A stretch of DNA of 64,000 nucleotides from Arthrobacter sp. StoSoilB20 (GTDB taxonomy: Bacteria > Actinomycetota > Actinomycetes > Actinomycetales > Micrococcaceae). The stretch lies in contig NZ_AP024651.1 in the NCBI RefSeq assembly GCF_019977295.1, positions 2,914,001-2,978,000 on the forward strand, read 5' to 3'. The notes under the pieces were generated by a model. It had not been told where the DNA came from. It did not search any database and saw nothing but the letters and a program-made list of their open reading frames with translations. The position numbers and the translations under genes were made by a program. Positions 61,277-64,000 of this stretch are shown in pieces (within the stretch, counting starts at the first letter, position 1; the number at the start of each line of letters is the position of its first letter).

Positions 61277-64000
61277 CTAGGCCGGCACCGCTTCAGCGAT
61301 GCGCACCGTGGATCCGTGCCGGCCTTTGACTACTTGCACCTGGCTGGTGATGCGTTGCTTCATCTCGGCCACGTGGCTTACCAGGCCAACAACCCTGCCT
61401 CCATCACGCAGTCCTTCCAAAGCATCCATCACTTGCTCCAGTGCTTGCTCGTCGAGGCTGCCGAAGCCTTCATCGACGAACAGCGTCTCAATATCCACGC
61501 CACCGGCCTCCTGCTGGACAACATCGGCAAGGCCGAGGGCAAGGGACAGCGAGGCCATGAAAGACTCCCCGCCGGAAAGGGTCGAGGTGTCGCGGTGCTG
61601 GCCGGTCCACTCATCCACCACTTCCAGACCCAGTCCCGACTTCGCACCCCGTGCTGCCTTGGCGTCAGTGTGCTGCAACGTGTATCGGCCATCGCTCATG
61701 GCGACAAGCCGCTCCGAGGCGGCGATGGCCACTTGTTCCAGTCGCGCGGCCAGAACATACGTGTTCAGGCTCATCCGGTAACTGTTGTCACCGGCTCCCC
61801 GCACCGTGTCTGCCAACTCTGCCAGCAGCCGGGCCTTTTTCCGCGGCTCCTTGCCCGACTGGGCGAGCACCCCGTACTCAGCCCTGAGCCGGACAACAGC
61901 TTGGACCGACTTTCCAGCCAACCCTGCTGCAACGGCGGCCTCACGTGCTTTGTCGGCAGCCTCGGCAGCCAACTGTTCCAGGCCGTCAAGTTCCGCCTCT
62001 GGCAGGGGAAGCTCGCCAATGCCCGCTTCCTTCGCGGCCAGGACCAGGTCCTCACCGGCAAACAGCTCGTCGAGCCGGGAAGACTCAGCGTCGAAATCGG
62101 TGAGGTCCTTTTCAAGGCCAACAACATCGGCCGGCGGCAGGAGTTCACGACGTGCTTCCTCCGCAGACCCGAATCCGGATTCCGGCAACGCGCGGTCAAG
62201 GGAGGCAAAGGCATCCGCCTGCGATTGTGCTGCGCTTTCGATGTCCCGATCAGCATCAGCGGCCTGCTGCAGCAGAGTGCGTTCAGCCGACAGGGCCTCC
62301 AACCTTTCGCGCAGGCTCTTGAAGCCACCCCTCAAGCCGGAGAGTTCGGTTTCCAGTTCAGTGAGTTGTTCCTCGAACAACCCCACCTCGGAAGCTGCCT
62401 GGGCAGCGGCCGAGAGGGAGCCGGCGCGTTCTTCCTCCACCAGTGCGATGCGCCGGTCAAGGGACTTGTGACGGCTCCGCAGCACCTCCAAGGAAGCTTC
62501 TGCCTTTCGGGCCTCCGAGAGGGCCTTCCTGGCATCCTCACGCTTCGTCCCGGCGTCGGCGGCGTCCGCAGAGCCTCCTTGTGCTTTCAGGCCGGCGAGA
62601 ACCTGGGCTGCCGCGGAGACCTGCTCTGCAAGCTTGGCCTCGGCTTTCTCGCAGGTATCGAAAAGCTCCTTCAGCTCTTCCTCTTCCTGGGCGAGCGAGA
62701 GGGCCGAACGTACTGCGGCAGCTGGGTTAGGGTGGTCCGTGCTGCCGCATACGGCACATGGCGAACCGTCTTCCAAGGCTGCTGCCAGCTCTCCCGCCGC
62801 ATTGGCAAGGCGCAACTCCCTCAGATCGAGCCACTGCTGGCGGGCATCCTGGGATACGGTCCGGGCACGGAGATGTTTCCCGGTGATGTCCTCCAAATCT
62901 TCGGCAGCAGTGGCGTGGCGGGCCACAATCTCCACCAGTTCGGTGGCCGCCGCAGCTTCCCTTTCCAGCTCTGCCAGCTTCCCTGCTACAGGTTCGAGGA
63001 CCGTAATCTGCGACTCCACATCAGCCGCTTCGTCGCGAAGCTGGTCCAATGCGGAGCGTGCCGCTTCAGCTGCAGCAGCATGTTCGGCCGACGCTGCGCG
63101 TTTGGCTGAAAGCCGTGTTGCGATACCTTCCAGGCGCTGCTCATCGGGAAGACGTGCCTCCAGCACGGCGCAACTTGCCTTGACGCTCTCCAGGGATGTG
63201 GCAGGGTTCTGGGGGTCAATACCGGCTGCGTCCAATTTTGCGCGAATACCGGCCGCTAGCCCAGCGACAGCCTCGACTTTGCGGGCTGCCGAATCCACGG
63301 CATCCAATTGGCCGCTAAGAACGGCGGCACGCCGATGCCGGCCGAGCCTTTCCCTGTTCTCCTGCGCGCGGGGAGCGGCCAACTCCAAAAGGACCCGCCG
63401 CTGCATCGCAGCGGCGAGACGCCCGTGGCGCGCAGCCTTGTCCTGTGATTCCACGGCTTTGGCTGCGAGTCGCGTGGCCAAAAACCCGGCTTCTGCGGCA
63501 TGGTCCTGACGGCGCTGCCACTCGGCCGTGGCTTCGTCCTCCACCCCGGCCAGCCATTCCTCGGGATCTTGCCCTGCGACGATGGTGGCAGAGGCACCTT
63601 CGGAATCCCCCGGCCCGGCCTGGGTTGTCCCCAGCTGTTGCCGTTCGGCGGCAACCCTGTCCAACAGCATGGTCAGTTCCGCTGTGTTCTCCTGGACGGC
63701 CCCGGCAGCGAGAACGGCCTGCCGAGCCAGATGGCGCTCAACAGCTTCAAAGCGCTGGGTGCCGAACAGTTTTTGGAGCAGTTCCAATCGGTCCCCTGCC
63801 TTGGACCGGAGGAAGGCGGCAAAATCACCCTGTGGCAGCATGACTACCCTGGTGAATTGCTCCCGGTCCATTCCCAGGACGTCGGAAAGCTCGGCCCCTA
63901 CTTCATCATTCCTGGAGGATTTCTCTTCCCAGGTGCCCTTCACCCTTTCGCGGAGCAGCGTCTTGGCCTGTTGCGTGGTGAAGCCGTTGCGCCCACGGGC
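61277..64000 (-). CDS. sbcC: SbcC-type SMC-like nuclease ATPase (partial, N-terminus outside window)
   Basis: ATPase subunit of the SbcCD (Rad50/Mre11-like) double-strand-break nuclease. The 907 C-terminal residues are present; the P-loop lies beyond the right edge. Visible parts: FTRVVMLPQGDFAAFLRSKAGDR (Q-loop), long Ala/Glu/Leu-rich coiled coils, the zinc hook SPCAVCGSTDHP in the middle, and the C-terminal ABC signature TLSGGESFMASLSLALGLADV. Walker B follows as VDIETLFVDEGFGSLDE, then the H-loop VGLVSHVAEM. sbcD should lie just beyond the right edge. Confidence 0.93.
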   Translation of the reverse strand, partial: ARGRNGFTTQQAKTLLRERVKGTWEEKSSRNDEVGAELSDVLGMDREQFTRVVMLPQGDFAAFLRSKAGDRLELLQKLFGTQRFEAVERHLARQAVLAAGAVQENTAELTMLLDRVAAERQQLGTTQAGPGDSEGASATIVAGQDPEEWLAGVEDEATAEWQRRQDHAAEAGFLATRLAAKAVESQDKAARHGRLAAAMQRRVLLELAAPRAQENRERLGRHRRAAVLSGQLDAVDSAARKVEAVAGLAAGIRAKLDAAGIDPQNPATSLESVKASCAVLEARLPDEQRLEGIATRLSAKRAASAEHAAAAEAARSALDQLRDEAADVESQITVLEPVAGKLAELEREAAAATELVEIVARHATAAEDLEDITGKHLRARTVSQDARQQWLDLRELRLANAAGELAAALEDGSPCAVCGSTDHPNPAAAVRSALSLAQEEEELKELFDTCEKAEAKLAEQVSAAAQVLAGLKAQGGSADAADAGTKREDARKALSEARKAEASLEVLRSRHKSLDRRIALVEEERAGSLSAAAQAASEVGLFEEQLTELETELSGLRGGFKSLRERLEALSAERTLLQQAADADRDIESAAQSQADAFASLDRALPESGFGSAEEARRELLPPADVVGLEKDLTDFDAESSRLDELFAGEDLVLAAKEAGIGELPLPEAELDGLEQLAAEAADKAREAAVAAGLAGKSVQAVVRLRAEYGVLAQSGKEPRKKARLLAELADTVRGAGDNSYRMSLNTYVLAARLEQVAIAASERLVAMSDGRYTLQHTDAKAARGAKSGLGLEVVDEWTGQHRDTSTLSGGESFMASLSLALGLADVVQQEAGGVDIETLFVDEGFGSLDEQALEQVMDALEGLRDGGRVVGLVSHVAEMKQRITSQVQVVKGRHGSTVRIAEAVPA

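Overview
The window reads as chromosomal DNA of a high-GC actinobacterium, most likely the Arthrobacter/Paenarthrobacter group (Micrococcaceae). This is inferred from gene content and protein character (sunset-domain envelope protein, nadABC with its own cysteine desulfurase, long-form SerA), from GC-rich third codon positions, and from many TANNNT -10 boxes placed so that the RNA would start on the start codon. No insertion sequence, phage gene, integrase, origin or CRISPR array was seen. Most of it is ordinary chromosome with well-packed operons.

Layout. 1-3.1 kb: end of an MBL-fold hydrolase, two 32-bp repeat arrays, ilvE, leuB. 3.1-8.4 kb: a NarL-type two-component pair followed by an ABC exporter. 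8.5-13.7 kb: metG and a second ABC exporter with a very large extracytoplasmic domain. 13.9-21.3 kb: serA, ilvC, ilvH, ilvB and ilvD on the minus strand, with a textbook leader-peptide attenuator before ilvB. 21.4-26.7 kb: LysR regulator, sunset-domain protein, sugar dehydrogenase-like lipoprotein, two tandem identical tRNA-Lys(CTT), MarR, Bcp peroxiredoxin, tRNA-Leu(TAG). 26.8-41 kb: peptide-binding lipoprotein, mqo, a lone RND exporter, an LLM flavin oxidoreductase with its MarR partner, transglutaminase-like protein, a lipoprotein, DUF1684, ion transporter, DM13, FAH-family and GtrA proteins.

41-47 kb: a de novo NAD operon (Nudix-type NrtR-like regulator, nadA, nadB, nadC, cysteine desulfurase) behind palindromic candidate operators. 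47.1-52.6 kb: an Lrp regulator, an amino-acid permease and a 2-oxoacid dehydrogenase operon (E1 alpha, E1 beta). In that operon the usual E2 is replaced by a 109-residue lipoyl-domain protein plus a separate alpha/beta hydrolase. 52.7-61.2 kb: MarR and phosphoribosyltransferase genes, an MHS transporter/IclR pair, then MoaF-like protein, APC permease and AraC/FeaR-like regulator (possibly an amine-use locus), and an MFS exporter. 61.3 kb to the end: sbcC, cut by the window edge.

Together the genes centre on branched-chain amino acids (synthesis at 1-21 kb, probable keto-acid breakdown at 47-52 kb), serine and NAD synthesis, and membrane transport. The most unusual signals are the split lipoyl/hydrolase E2, the repeated leaderless-start architecture, the perfect CRP/GlxR site before serA, and several structured leaders.
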